Assembly: GCA_943737045.1 (NCBI GenBank)
Contig: CALSFV010000371.1
Span: 124,001-188,000 of the forward strand
Direction: 5' to 3'
DNA from: Parapristionchus giblindavisi
Lineage: Eukaryota > Nematoda > Chromadorea > Rhabditida > Diplogasteridae
Length of the DNA stretch: 64,000 bases
Numbering within the stretch: the stretch's first letter is position 1; the number at the start of each line of letters is the position of its first letter. This document shows, in pieces, positions 11,671 through 24,016 of the stretch. Under the pieces are notes generated by a model. The model was not told where the DNA came from. It saw only the letters and a list, made by a program, of their open reading frames with translations, and ran no database searches. The position numbers were made by a program, and so were the translations under genes.

Positions 11671-14600
11671 TAGGCTAGCCCCTTGCTTCTGAGTGATTCC
11701 CTGGTCGAATCTGGGATAGCCCCTTGCTTCTGAGTGATTCCCTGGTCGAATCTGGGCTAGCCCCTTGCTTCTGAGTGATTCCCGCCCCTTGCTTCTGAGT
11801 GATACCCTGGTCGAATCTGGGCTAGCCCCTTGCTTCTGAGTGATTCCCTGGTCGAATCTGGGCTAGCCCCTTGCTTCTGAGTGATTCCCTGGTCGAATCT
11901 GGGCTAGCCCCTTGCTTCTGAGTGATTCCCTGGTCGAATCTGGGCTAGCCCCTTGCTTCTGATTGATTCCCTGGTCGAATCTGGGCTAGCCCCTTGCTTC
12001 TGAGTGATTCCCTGGTCGAATCTGGGCTAGCCCCTTGCTTCTGAGTGATTCCCTGGTCGAATCTGGGCTAGCCCCTTGCTTCTGAGTGATTCCCTGGTCG
12101 AATCTGGGATAGCCCCTTGCTTCTGATTGATTCCCTGGTCGAATCTGGGCTAGCCCCTTGCTTCTGAGTGATTCCCTGGTCGAATCTGGGCTAGCCCCTT
12201 GCTTCTGAGTGATTCCCTGGTCGAATCTGGGATAGCCCCTTGCTTCTGATTGATTCCCTGGTCGAATCTGGGCTAGCCCCTTGCTTCTGAGTGATTCCCT
12301 GGTCGAATCTGGGCTAGCCCCTTGCTTCTGAGTGATTCCCGCCCCTTGCTTCTGAGTGATACCCTGGTCGAATCTGGGCTAGCCCCTTGCTTCTGAGTGA
12401 TTCCCTGGTCGAATCTAGGCTAGCCCCTTGCTTCTGAGTGATTCCCTGGTCGAATCTGGGATAGCCCCTTGCTTCTGAGTGATTCCCTGGTCGAATCTGG
12501 GCTAGCCCCTTGCTTCTGAGTGATTCCCGCCCCTTGCTTCTGAGTGATACCCTGGTCGAATCTGGGCTAGCCCCTTGCTTCTGAGTGATTCCCTGGTCGA
12601 ATCTGGGCTAGCCCCTTGCTTCTGAGTGATTCCCTGGTCGAATCTGGGCTAGCCCCTTGCTTCTGAGTGATTCCCTGGTCGAATCTGGGCTAGCCCCTTG
12701 CTTCTGAGTGATTCCCTGGTCGAATCTGGGATAGCCCCTTGCTTCTGATTGATTCCCTGGTCGAATCTGGGCTAGCCCCTTGCTTCTGAGTGATTCCCTG
12801 GTCGAATCTGGGCTAGCCCCTTGCTTCTGAGTGATTCCCGCCCCTTGCTTCTGAGTGATACCCTGGTCGAATCTGGGCTAGCCCCTTGCTTCTGAGTGAT
12901 TCCCTGGTCGAATCTAGGCTAGCCCCTTGCTTCTGAGTGATTCCCTGGTCGAATCTGGGATAGCCCCTTGCTTCTGAGTGATTCCCTGGTCGAATCTGGG
13001 CTAGCCCCTTGCTTCTGAGTGATTCCCGCCCCTTGCTTCTGAGTGATACCCTGGTCGAATCTGGGCTAGCCCCTTGCTTCTGAGTGATTCCCTGGTCGAA
13101 TCTGGGCTAGCCCCTTGCTTCTGAGTGATTCCCTGGTCGAATCTGGGCTAGCCCCTTGCTTCTGAGTGATTCCCTGGTCGAATCTGGGCTAGCCCCTTGC
13201 TTCTGATTGATTCCCTGGTCGAATCTGGGCTAGCCCCTTGCTTCTGAGTGATTCCCTGGTCGAATCTGGGCTAGCCCCTTGCTTCTGAGTGATTCCCTGG
13301 TCGAATCTGGGCTAGCCCCTTGCTTCTGAGTGATTCCCTGGTCGAATCTGGGATAGCCCCTTGCTTCTGATTGATTCCCTGGTCGAATCTGGGCTAGCCC
13401 CTTGCTTCTGAGTGATTCCCTGGTCGAATCTGGGCTAGCCCCTTGCTTCTGAGTGATTCCCTGGTCGAATCTGGGCTAGCCCTTGCTTCTGAGTGATTCC
13501 CTGGTCGAATCTGGGCTAGCCCCTTGCTTCTGAGTGATTCCCTGGTCGAATCTGGGCTAGCCCCTTGCTTCTGAGTGATTCCCTGGTCGAATCTGGGCTA
13601 GCCCTTGCTTCTGAGTGATTCCCTGGTCGAATCTGGGCTAGCCCCTTGCTTCTGAGTGATTCCCTGGTCGAATCTGGGCTAGCCCCTTGCTTCTGAGTGA
13701 TTCCCTGGTCGAATCTGGGCTAGCCCCTTGCTTCTGAGTGATTCCCTGGTCGAATCTGGGCTAGCCCCTTGCTTCTGAGTGATTCCCTGGTCGAATCTGG
13801 GATAGCCCCTTGCTTCTTATTGATTCCCTGGTCGAATCTGGGATAGCCCCTTGCTTCTGATTGATTCCCTGGTCAAATCTGGGCTAGCCCCTTGCTTCTG
13901 AGTGATTCCCTGGTCGAATCTGGGCTAGCCCCTTGCTTCTGATTGATTCCCTGGTCGAATCTGGGCTAGCCCCTTTCTTCTGAGTGATTCCCTGGTCGAA
14001 TCTGGGCTAGCCCCTTGCTTCTGAGAGATTCCCTGGTCGAATCTGGGCTAGCCCCTTGCTTCTGAGTGATTCCCGCCCCTTGCTTCTGAGTGATACCCTG
14101 GTCGAATCTGGGCTAGCCCCTTGCTTCTGAGTGATTCCCTGGTCGAATCTGGGCTAGCCCCTTGCTTCTGAGTGATTCCCTGGTCGAATCTGGGCTAGCC
14201 CCTTGCTTCTGAGTGATTCCCTGGTCGAATCTGGGCTAGCCCCTTGCTTCTGAGTGATTCCCTGGTCGAATCTGGGATAGCCCCTTGCTTCTGATTGATT
14301 CCCTGGTCGAATCTGGGCTAGCCCCTTGCTTCTGACTGATTCCCTGGTCGAATCTGGGCTAGCCCCTTGCTTCTGAGTGATTCCCGCCCCTTGCTTCTGA
14401 GTGATACCCTGGTCGAATCTGGGCTAGCCCCTTGCTTCTGAGTGATTCCCTGGTCGAATCTAGGCTAGCCCCTTGCTTCTGAGTGATTCCCTGGTCGAAT
14501 CTGGGATAGCCCCTTGCTTCTGAGTGATTCCCTGGTCGAATCTGGGCTAGCCCCTTGCTTCTGAGTGATTCCCGCCCCTTGCTTCTGAGTGATACCCTGG

Positions 14601-15206
14601 TCGAATCTGGGCTAGCCCCTTGCTTCTGAGTGATTCCCTGGTCGAATCTGGGCTAGCCCCTTGCTTCTGAGTGATTCCCTGGTCGAATCTGGGCTAGCCC
14701 CTTGCTTCTGAGTGATTCCCTGGTCGAATCTGGGCTAGCCCCTTGCTTCTGATTGATTCCCTGGTCGAATCTGGGCTAGCCCCTTGCTTCTGAGTGATTC
14801 CCTGGTCGAATCTGGGCTAGCCCCTTGCTTCTGAGTGATTCCCTGGTCGAATCTGGGCTAGCCCCTTGCTTCTGAGTGATTCCCTGGTCGAATCTGGGAT
14901 AGCCCCTTGCTTCTGATTGATTCCCTGGTCGAATCTGGGCTAGCCCCTTGCTTCTGAGTGATTCCCTGGTCGAATCTGGGCTAGCCCCTTGCTTCTGAGT
15001 GATTCCCTGGTCGAATCTGGGATAGCCCCTTGCTTCTGATTGATTCCCTGGTCGAATCTGGGCTAGCCCCTTGCTTCTGAGTGATTCCCTGGTCGAATCT
15101 GGGCTAGCCCCTTGCTTCTGAGTGATTCCCGCCCCTTGCTTCTGAGTGATACCCTGGTCGAATCTGGGCTAGCCCCTTGCTTCTGAGTGATTCCCTGGTC
15201 GAATCT
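11671..15206. repeat. Higher-order duplication, 2,790-bp spacing
   Basis: CTAGGCT units (G29A) lie at 11,671 and 12,416 and again at 14,461 and 15,206. The internal spacing is 745 bp in both pairs and the offset is 2,790 bp. An unusual C-type unit followed by CTGATTG at 11,961 recurs at 14,751, also 2,790 bp away. Between the copies are two 40-bp units missing one C (GCCCTTGC), near 13,480 and 13,602. Exact block edges were not resolved. Confidence 0.75.
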
Positions 15207-16574
15207 AGGCTAGCCCCTTGCTTCTGAGTGATTCCCTGGTCGAATCTGGGATAGCCCCTTGCTTCTGAGTGATTCCCTGGTCGAATCTGGGCTAGCCCCT
15301 TGCTTCTGAGTGATTCCCGCCCCTTGCTTCTGAGTGATACCCTGGTCGAATCTGGGCTAGCCCCTTGCTTCTGAGTGATTCCCTGGTCGAATCTGGGCTA
15401 GCCCCTTGCTTCTGAGTGATTCCCTGGTCGAATCTGGGCTAGCCCCTTGCTTCTGAGTGATTCCCTGGTCGAATCTGGGCTAGCCCCTTGCTTCTGAGTG
15501 ATTCCCTGGTCGAATCTGGGCTAGCCCCTTGCTTCTGAGTGATTCCCTGGTCGAATCTGGGCTAGCCCCTTGCTTCTGAGTGATTCCCTGGTCGAATCTG
15601 GGATAGCCCCTTGCTTCTGAGTGATTCCCTGGTCGAATCTGGGATAGCCCCTTGTTTCTGATTGATTCCCTGGTCGAATCTGGGCTAGCCCCTTGCTTCT
15701 GAGTGATTCCCTGGTCGAATCTGGGCTAGCCCCTTGCTTCTGAGTGATTCCCGCCCCTTGCTTCTGAGTGATACCCTGGTCGAATCTGGGCTAGCCCCTT
15801 GCTTCTGAGTGATTCCCTGGTCGAATCTGGGATAGCCCCTTGCTTCTGATTGATTCCCTGGTCGAATCTGGGATAGCCCCTTGCTTCTGATTGATTCCCT
15901 GGTCGAATCTGGGCTAGCCCCTTGCTTCTGAGTGATTCCCTGGTCGAATCTGGGCTAGCCCCTTGCTTCTGAGTGATTCCCTGGTCGAATCTAGGCTAGC
16001 CCCTTGCTTCTGAGTGATTCCCTGGTCGAATCTGGGATAGCCCCTTGCTTCTGAGTGATTCCCTGGTCGAATCTGGGCTAGCCCCTTGCTTCTGAGTGAT
16101 TCCCGCCCCTTGCTTCTGAGTGATACCCTGGTCGAATCTGGGCTAGCCCCTTGCTTCTGAGTGATTCCCTGGTCGAATCTGGGCTAGCCCCTTGCTTCTG
16201 AGTGATTCCCTGGTCGAATCTGGGCTAGCCCCTTGCTTCTGAGTGATTCCCTGGTCGAATCTGGGCTAGCCCCTTGCTTCTGAGTGATTCCCTGGTCGAA
16301 TCTGGGCTAGCCCCTTGCTTCTGAGTGATTCCCTGGTCGAATCTGGGATAGCCCCTTGCTTCTGAGTGATTCCCTGGTCGAATCTGGGATAGCCCCTTGT
16401 TTCTGATTGATTCCCTGGTCGAATCTGGGCTAGCCCCTTGCTTCTGAGTGATTCCCTGGTCGAATCTGGGCTAGCCCCTTGCTTCTGAGTGATTCCCTGG
16501 TCGAATCTGGGCTAGCCCCTTGCTTCTGAGTGATTCCCGCCCCTTGCTTCTGAGTGATACCCTGGTCGAATCTG

Positions 16575-19500
16575 GGCGAGCCCCTTGCTTCTGAGTGATT
16601 CCCTGGTCGAATCTGGGCTAGCCCCTTGCTTCTGAGTGATTCCCTGGTCGAATCTGGGCTAGCCCCTTGCTTCTGAGTGATTCCCTGGTCGAATCTGGGA
16701 TAGCCCCTTGCTTCTGAGTGATTCCCTGGTCGAATCTGGGCTAGCCCCTCGCTTCTGAGTGATTCCCTGGTCGAATCTGGGCTAGCCCCTTGCTTCTGAG
16801 TGATTCCCTGGTCGAATCTGGGATAGCCCCTTGTTTCTGATTGATTCCCTGGTCGAATCTGGGCTAGCCCCTTGCTTCTGAGTGATTCCCTGGTCGAATC
16901 TGGGCTAGCCCCTTGCTTCTGAGTGATTCCCTGGTCGAATCTGGGCTAGCCCCTTGCTTCTGAGTGATTCCCGCCCCTTGCTTCTGAGTGATACCCTGGT
17001 CGAATCTGGGCTAGCCCCTTGCTTCTGAGTGATTCCCTGGTCGAATCTAGGCTAGCCCCTTGCTTCTGAGTGATTCCCTGGTCGAATCTGGGATAGCCCC
17101 TTGCTTCTGAGTGATTCCCTGGTCGAATCTGGGCTAGCCCCTTGCTTCTGAGTGATTCCCGCCCCTTGCTTCTGAGTGATACCCTGGTCGAATCTGGGCT
17201 AGCCCCTTGCTTCTGAGTGATTCCCTGGTCGAATCTGGGCTAGCCCCTTGCTTCTGAGTGATTCCCTGGTCGAATCTGGGCTAGCCCCTTGCTTCTGAGT
17301 GATTCCCTGGTCGAATCTGGGCTAGCCCCTTGCTTCTGAGTGATTCCCTGGTCGAATCTGGGCTAGCCCCTTGCTTCTGAGTGATTCCCTGGTCGAATCT
17401 GGGCTAGCCCCTTGCTTCTGAGTGATTCCCTGGTCGAATCTGGGATAGCCCCTTGTTTCTGATTGATTCCCTGGTCGAATCTGGGCTAGCCCCTTGCTTC
17501 TGAGTGATTCCCTGGTCGAATCTGGGCTAGCCCCTTGCTTCTGAGTGATTCCCTGGTCGAATCTGGGCTAGCCCCTTGCTTCTGAGTGATTCCCGCCCCT
17601 TGCTTCTGAGTGATACCCTGGTCGAATCTGGGCGAGCCCCTTGCTTCTGAGTGATTCCCTGGTCGAATCTGGGCTAGCCCCTTGCTTCTGAGTGATTCCC
17701 TGGTCGAATCTGGGCTAGCCCCTTGCTTCTGAGTGATTCCCTGGTCGAATCTGGGATAGCCCCTTGCTTCTGAGTGATTCCCTGGTCGAATCTGGGCTAG
17801 CCCCTCGCTTCTGAGTGATTCCCTGGTCGAATCTGGGCTAGCCCCTTGCTTCTGAGTGATTCCCTGGTCGAATCTGGGATAGCCCCTTGTTTCTGATTGA
17901 TTCCCTGGTCGAATCTGGGCTAGCCCCTTGCTTCTGAGTGATTCCCTGGTCGAATCTGGGCTAGCCCCTTGCTTCTGAGTGATTCCCTGGTCGAATCTGG
18001 GCTAGCCCCTTGCTTCTGAGTGATTCCCTGGTCGAATCTGGGATAGCCCCTTGCTTCTGATTGATTCCCTGGTCGAATCTGGGCTAGCCCCTTGCTTCTG
18101 AGTGATTCCCTGGTCGAATCTGGGCTAGCCCCTTGCTTCTGAGTGATTCCCTGGTCGAATCTGGGATAGCCCCTTGCTTCTGATTGATTCCCTGGTCGAA
18201 TCTGGGCTAGCCCCTTGCTTCTGAGTGATTCCCTGGTCGAATCTGGGCTAGCCCCTTGCTTCTGAGTGATTCCCGCCCCTTGCTTCTGAGTGATACCCTG
18301 GTCGAATCTGGGCTAGCCCCTTGCTTCTGAGTGATTCCCTGGTCGAATCTAGGCTAGCCCCTTGCTTCTGAGTGATTCCCTGGTCGAATCTGGGATAGCC
18401 CCTTGCTTCTGAGTGATTCCCTGGTCGAATCTGGGCTAGCCCCTTGCTTCTGAGTGATTCCCGCCCCTTGCTTCTGAGTGATACCCTGGTCGAATCTGGG
18501 CTAGCCCCTTGCTTCTGAGTGATTCCCTGGTCGAATCTGGGCTAGCCCCTTGCTTCTGAGTGATTCCCTGGTCGAATCTGGGCTAGCCCCTTGCTTCTGA
18601 GTGATTCCCGCCCCTTGCTTCTGAGTGATACCCTGGTCGAATCTGGGCGAGCCCCTTGCTTCTGAGTGATTCCCTGGTCGAATCTGGGCTAGCCCCTTGC
18701 TTCTGAGTGATTCCCTGGTCGAATCTGGGCTAGCCCCTTGCTTCTGAGTGATTCCCTGGTCGAATCTGGGATAGCCCCTTGCTTCTGAGTGATTCCCTGG
18801 TCGAATCTGGGCTAGCCCCTCGCTTCTGAGTGATTCCCTGGTCGAATCTGGGCTAGCCCCTTGCTTCTGAGTGATTCCCTGGTCGAATCTGGGATAGCCC
18901 CTTGTTTCTGATTGATTCCCTGGTCGAATCTGGGCTAGCCCCTTGCTTCTGAGTGATTCCCTGGTCGAATCTGGGCTAGCCCCTTGCTTCTGAGTGATTC
19001 CCTGGTCGAATCTGGGCTAGCCCCTTGCTTCTGAGTGATTCCCGCCCCTTGCTTCTGAGTGATACCCTGGTCGAATCTGGGCTAGCCCCTTGCTTCTGAG
19101 TGATTCCCTGGTCGAATCTAGGCTAGCCCCTTGCTTCTGAGTGATTCCCTGGTCGAATCTGGGATAGCCCCTTGCTTCTGAGTGATTCCCTGGTCGAATC
19201 TGGGCTAGCCCCTTGCTTCTGAGTGATTCCCGCCCCTTGCTTCTGAGTGATTCCCTGGTCGAATCTGGGCTAGCCCCTTGCTTCTGAGTGATTCCCTGGT
19301 CGAATCTGGGATAGCCCCTTGCTTCTGAGTGATTCCCTGGTCGAATCTGGGCTAGCCCCTCGCTTCTGAGTGATTCCCTGGTCGAATCTGGGCTAGCCCC
19401 TTGCTTCTGAGTGATTCCCTGGTCGAATCTGGGATAGCCCCTTGTTTCTGATTGATTCCCTGGTCGAATCTGGGCTAGCCCCTTGCTTCTGAGTGATTCC

Positions 19501-22460
19501 CTGGTCGAATCTGGGCTAGCCCCTTGCTTCTGAGTGATTCCCTGGTCGAATCTGGGCTAGCCCCTTGCTTCTGAGTGATTCCCGCCCCTTGCTTCTGAGT
19601 GATACCCTGGTCGAATCTGGGCTAGCCCCTTGCTTCTGAGTGATTCCCTGGTCGAATCTAGGCTAGCCCCTTGCTTCTGAGTGATTCCCTGGTCGAATCT
19701 GGGATAGCCCCTTGCTTCTGAGTGATTCCCTGGTCGAATCTGGGCTAGCCCCTTGCTTCTGAGTGATTCCCGCCCCTTGCTTCTGAGTGATACCCTGGTC
19801 GAATCTGGGCTAGCCCCTTGCTTCTGAGTGATTCCCTGGTCGAATCTAGGCTAGCCCCTTGCTTCTGAGTGATTCCCTGGTCGAATCTGGGATAGCCCCT
19901 TGCTTCTGAGTGATTCCCTGGTCGAATCTGGGCTAGCCCCTTGCTTCTGAGTGATTCCCGCCCCTTGCTTCTGAGTGATACCCTGGTCGAATCTGGGCTA
20001 GCCCCTTGCTTCTGAGTGATTCCCTGGTCGAATCTGGGCTAGCCCCTTGCTTCTGAGTGATTCCCTGGTCGAATCTGGGCTAGCCCCTTGCTTCTGAGTG
20101 ATTCCCGCCCCTTGCTTCTGAGTGATACCCTGGTCGAATCTGGGCGAGCCCCTTGCTTCTGAGTGATTCCCTGGTCGAATCTGGGCTAGCCCCTTGCTTC
20201 TGAGTGATTCCCTGGTCGAATCTGGGCTAGCCCCTTGCTTCTGAGTGATTCCCTGGTCGAATCTGGGATAGCCCCTTGCTTCTGAGTGATTCCCTGGTCG
20301 AATCTGGGCTAGCCCCTCGCTTCTGAGTGATTCCCTGGTCGAATCTGGGCTAGCCCCTTGCTTCTGAGTGATTCCCTGGTCGAATCTGGGATAGCCCCTT
20401 GTTTCTGATTGATTCCCTGGTCGAATCTGGGCTAGCCCCTTGCTTCTGAGTGATTCCCTGGTCGAATCTGGGCTAGCCCCTTGCTTCTGAGTGATTCCCT
20501 GGTCGAATCTGGGCTAGCCCCTTGCTTCTGAGTGATTCCCGCCCCTTGCTTATGAGTGATACCCTGGTCGAATCTGGGCTAGCCCCTTGCTTCTGAGTGA
20601 TTCCCTGGTCGAATCTAGGCTAGCCCCTTGCTTCTGAGTGATTCCCTGGTCGAATCTGGGATAGCCCCTTGCTTCTGAGTGATTCCCTGGTCGAATCTGG
20701 GCTAGCCCCTTGCTTCTGAGTGATTCCCGCCCCTTGCTTCTGAGTGATACCCTGGTCGAATCTGGGCTAGCCCCTTGCTTCTGAGTGATTCCCTGGTCGA
20801 ATCTGGGCTAGCCCCTTGCTTCTGAGTGATTCCCTGGTCGAATCTGGGCTAGCCCCTTGCTTCTGAGTGATTCCCTGGTCGAATCTGGGCTAGCCCCTTG
20901 CTTCTGAGTGATTCCCTGGTCGAATCTGGGCTAGCCCCTTGCTTCTGAGTGATTCCCTGGTCGAATCTGGGCTAGCCCCTTGCTTCTGAGTGATTCCCTG
21001 GTCGAATCTGGGATAGCCCCTTGTTTCTGATTGATTCCCTGGTCGAATCTGGGCTAGCCCCTTGCTTCTGAGTGATTCCCTGGTCGAATCTGGGCTAGCC
21101 CCTTGCTTCTGAGTGATTCCCTGGTCGAATCTGGGCTAGCCCCTTGCTTCTGAGTGATTCCCGCCCCTTGCTTCTGAGTGATACCCTGGTCGAATCTGGG
21201 CGAGCCCCTTGCTTCTGAGTGATTCCCTGGTCGAATCTGGGCTAGCCCCTTGCTTCTGAGTGATTCCCTGGTCGAATCTGGGCTAGCCCCTTGCTTCTGA
21301 GTGATTCCCTGGTCGAATCTGGGATAGCCCCTTGCTTCTGAGTGATTCCCTGGTCGAATCTGGGCTAGCCCCTCGCTTCTGAGTGATTCCCTGGTCGAAT
21401 CTGGGCTAGCCCCTTGCTTCTGAGTGATTCCCTGGTCGAATCTGGGATAGCCCCTTGTTTCTGATTGATTCCCTGGTCGAATCTGGGCTAGCCCCTTGCT
21501 TCTGAGTGATTCCCTGGTCGAATCTGGGCTAGCCCCTTGCTTCTGAGTGATTCCCTGGTCGAATCTGGGCTAGCCCCTTGCTTCTGAGTGATTCCCTGGT
21601 CGAATCTGGGATAGCCCCTTGCTTCTGATTGATTCCCTGGTCGAATCTGGGCTAGCCCCTTGCTTCTGAGTGATTCCCTGGTCGAATCTGGGCTAGCCCC
21701 TTGCTTCTGAGTGATTCCCTGGTCGAATCTGGGATAGCCCCTTGCTTCTGATTGATTCCCTGGTCGAATCTGGGCTAGCCCCTTGCTTCTGAGTGATTCC
21801 CTGGTCGAATCTGGGCTAGCCCCTTGCTTCTGAGTGATTCCCGCCCCTTGCTTCTGAGTGATACCCTGGTCGAATCTGGGCTAGCCCCTTGCTTCTGAGT
21901 GATTCCCTGGTCGAATCTAGGCTAGCCCCTTGCTTCTGAGTGATTCCCTGGTCGAATCTGGGATAGCCCCTTGCTTCTGAGTGATTCCCTGGTCGAATCT
22001 GGGCTAGCCCCTTGCTTCTGAGTGATTCCCGCCCCTTGCTTCTGAGTGATACCCTGGTCGAATCTGGGCTAGCCCCTTGCTTCTGAGTGATTCCCTGGTC
22101 GAATCTGGGCTAGCCCCTTGCTTCTGAGTGATTCCCTGGTCGAATCTGGGCTAGCCCCTTGCTTCTGAGTGATTCCCTGGTCGAATCTGGGCTAGCCCCT
22201 TGCTTCTGAGTGATTCCCTGGTCGAATATGGGATAGCCCCTTGCTTCTGAGTGATTCCCTGGTCGAATCTGGGATAGCCCCTTGTTTCTGATTGATTCCC
22301 TGGTCGAATCTGGGCTAGCCCCTTGCTTCTGAGTGATTCCCTGGTCGAATCTGGGCTAGCCCCTTGCTTCTGAGTGATTCCCTGGTCGAATCTGGGCTAG
22401 CCCCTTGCTTCTGAGTGATTCCCGCCCCTTGCTTCTGAGTGATACCCTGGTCGAATCTGG
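16575..22460. repeat. Higher-order zone marked by GGGCGAGCC units
   Basis: A T32G unit (GGGCGAGCC), always preceded here by the 24-bp unit, occurs at 16,575, 17,631, 18,646, 20,143, 21,199 and 22,460. Spacings are 1,056, 1,015, 1,497, 1,056 and 1,261 bp. The value 1,056 equals 24 x 41 + 3 x 24, and 1,015 is exactly one 41-bp unit shorter. The units around each marker follow closely similar orders, so these are related multi-unit blocks. Confidence 0.75.
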
Positions 22461-23079
22461 GCGAGCCCCTTGCTTCTGAGTGATTCCCTGGTCGAATCTG
22501 GGCTAGCCCCTTGCTTCTGAGTGATTCCCTGGTCGAATCTGGGCTAGCCCCTTGCTTCTGAGTGATTCCCTGGTCGAATCTGGGATAGCCCCTTGCTTCT
22601 GAGTGATTCCCTGGTCGAATCTGGGCTAGCCCCTCGCTTCTGAGTGATTCCCTGGTCGAATCTGGGCTAGCCCCTTGCTTCTGAGTGATTCCCTGGTCGA
22701 ATCTGGGATAGCCCCTTGCTTCTGATTGATTCCCCGGTCGAATCTGGGCTAGCCCCTTGCTTCTGAGTGATTCCCTGGTCGAATCTGGGATAGCCCCTTG
22801 CTTCTGATTGATTCCCTGGTCGAATCTGGGCTAGCCCCTTGCTTCTGAGTGATTCCCTGGTCGAATCTGGGCTAGCCCCTTGCTTCTGAGTGATTCCCGC
22901 CCCTTGCTTCTGAGTGATTCCCTGGTCGAATCTGGGATAGCCCCTTGCTTCTGAGTGATTCCCTGGTCGAATCTGGGATAGCCCCTTTTTTCTGATTGAT
23001 TCCCTGGTCGAATCTGGGCTAGCCCCTTGCTTCTGAGTGATTCCCTGGTCGAATCTGGGCTAGCCCCTTGCTTCTGAGT

Positions 23080-23084
23080 GATTT
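23080..23084. repeat. Possible target-site duplication GATTT, left, copy 1
   Basis: GATTT here is repeated at 24,039-24,043 on the other side of the insert. Satellite consensus has GATTCCC at this point, so a 5-bp duplication needs a target unit with one extra T. Otherwise the duplication is the 4-bp GATT plus one filler base. Short duplications of this size are compatible with some LINE clades, but the evidence is weak at this length. Confidence 0.5.
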
Positions 23085-23105
23085 AATTTAATTTAATTTA
23101 ATTTA
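23084..23105 (-). repeat. (AAATT)n retrotransposon tail, copy 1
   Basis: On the minus strand this reads as about four AAATT units ending in AAAT, right at the junction with the satellite. It is the 3' terminal simple repeat of the element, comparable to the short-repeat tails of CR1-, L2- or RTE-type LINEs. The last base also belongs to the possible GATTT target duplication. Confidence 0.85.
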
Positions 23106-23349
23106 TCATACATCAATAAGATGCGACAACATTTGAAATACCAGATGAAAAGAGCTTGTGGGATAGATAGAAATTATCGGGCGAGGGGGAGGGTAAAGGG
23201 GAGGATGAGAAGTGCAGCTCAGAAAAGACTCTGTATCAAAGATCAAACGGCGATCAATGACAGGTTAGGTTGGCAAGGCCTAGCGGTGGAGAGGTCCGCA
23301 ATGATTCAATATATATCGGATTGAATCGAGAGAGTCTAGAATGAGGGCA
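23106..23349 (-). other. Retrotransposon 3' untranslated region, copy 1
   Basis: About 245 bp between the reverse-transcriptase stop codon and the microsatellite tail. It is not satellite-like. A 67-codon plus-strand frame (23,121-23,324) spans it but lies antisense to the element and has no recognisable domain. In LINEs this region often carries the signal recognised by the element's own reverse transcriptase; no specific structure could be confirmed here. Confidence 0.7.
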
Positions 23350-24015
23350 CTAAAGAGGGGTAATTGTGATTCCTAATTTCTCAATAAGATCTTGGGAGGA
23401 AAGCAATTTAGCTTTGATAACGGAAGTGGTACATGCTATGGTGGATGAATCAATAATACAATATAATTTAATCAGAAAACGAGCAACTCTAACAGAGAAA
23501 GATGATCTAAGATTTTCTCGTCTAGCGAGAGGAATATGGAAAGCAAAGCAAGATACACGACCAAATGTGGGTTTAAATACAAAGAAATGACTAGCTGGCA
23601 AATCTATTTGACAACGAAGGATCTTAAGAGCATAAATAATATCTATTACTGTTCTTCTGTGGTACAGAGTTGGGAGAGAATACAAGGACAATCTAGCGGG
23701 GTATGAGGGAGGTAAACGAGGGAAACCAACAATACGATTACAGCGGTAAAATAAAAGACGAGTAAAAAGATGTGATATATTTTCTAATTTACGAACAAGA
23801 CCTTTGGACGATGGGGACCACACAGGGGAAGCATATTCAACTATGGGAAGAATATAACATTTAAAAGCATGAATATACACATCGGGTTTGGTACAAGAGA
23901 TCGATCGGAATAGTAAATATACTAATGACGTGGCTTTCTTAGAGATAATAGAAATGTGTGATGAAAAATTGAGGAGAGGATCAAGAAAGACTCCAAGGTC
24001 ACGAATAGACTGAGA
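23350..24015 (-). pseudogene. Reverse transcriptase C-terminal fragment (LINE), copy 1
   Basis: The 221-codon open frame carries landmarks of the thumb and C-terminal region of non-LTR reverse transcriptases. It has the block RDLGVFLD (near 23,980-24,003), then EYASPVWSP at 23,812-23,838 after a PIV lead-in, then an FTRLLFYRC stretch, a PSYPARLSLYSL stretch, a YHRR pair of basics, and a late ARRENLRSSF motif followed by a degenerate C-terminus. These match the order in LINE ORF2-type proteins after the catalytic YxDD box. YxDD and everything upstream are absent through truncation. There is no ATG in this frame; the frame stays open upstream only through the A-rich patch into satellite, to a stop at 24,061-24,063. 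I therefore call it a dead fragment, although no internal stop or frameshift is seen in the part retained. Confidence 0.88.
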
Positions 24016-24016
24016 A

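Larger units (their letters stand above)
1..23084. repeat. 41-bp satellite array, left segment
   Basis: Continuous head-to-tail array. Taking CTTCTGAGTG as unit positions 1-10, the consensus carries a TCGA at 20-23, the palindrome GGGCTAGCCC at 28-37 and ends CCCCTTG at 35-41. The plus strand of the unit has 13 T but only 5 A, and about 56% G+C. Most units differ from consensus by zero to three substitutions. Recurrent variants are C31A (GGGATAGCCC), G8T (CTGATTG), T13A (GATACCC), C1T (TTGTTTCTG), T17C (CCCCGG), T40C (CCCTCG) and a 17-bp deletion giving a 24-bp unit. Nothing other than satellite was seen in this stretch. The array runs off the left edge, so its true start is not visible. I do not recognise it as a named satellite family. 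A structural heterochromatin role is inference only. Confidence 0.98.

Noticed and set aside
23121..23324. 67-codon plus-strand frame, repeated at 27,546-27,749
   Set aside because: Antisense to the 3' untranslated region of the retroelement, with no recognisable motif. Its presence in both copies only reflects the duplication.
23366..23590. 74-codon plus-strand frame, repeated at 27,791-28,015
   Set aside because: Shadow of the reverse-transcriptase fragment on the opposite strand.
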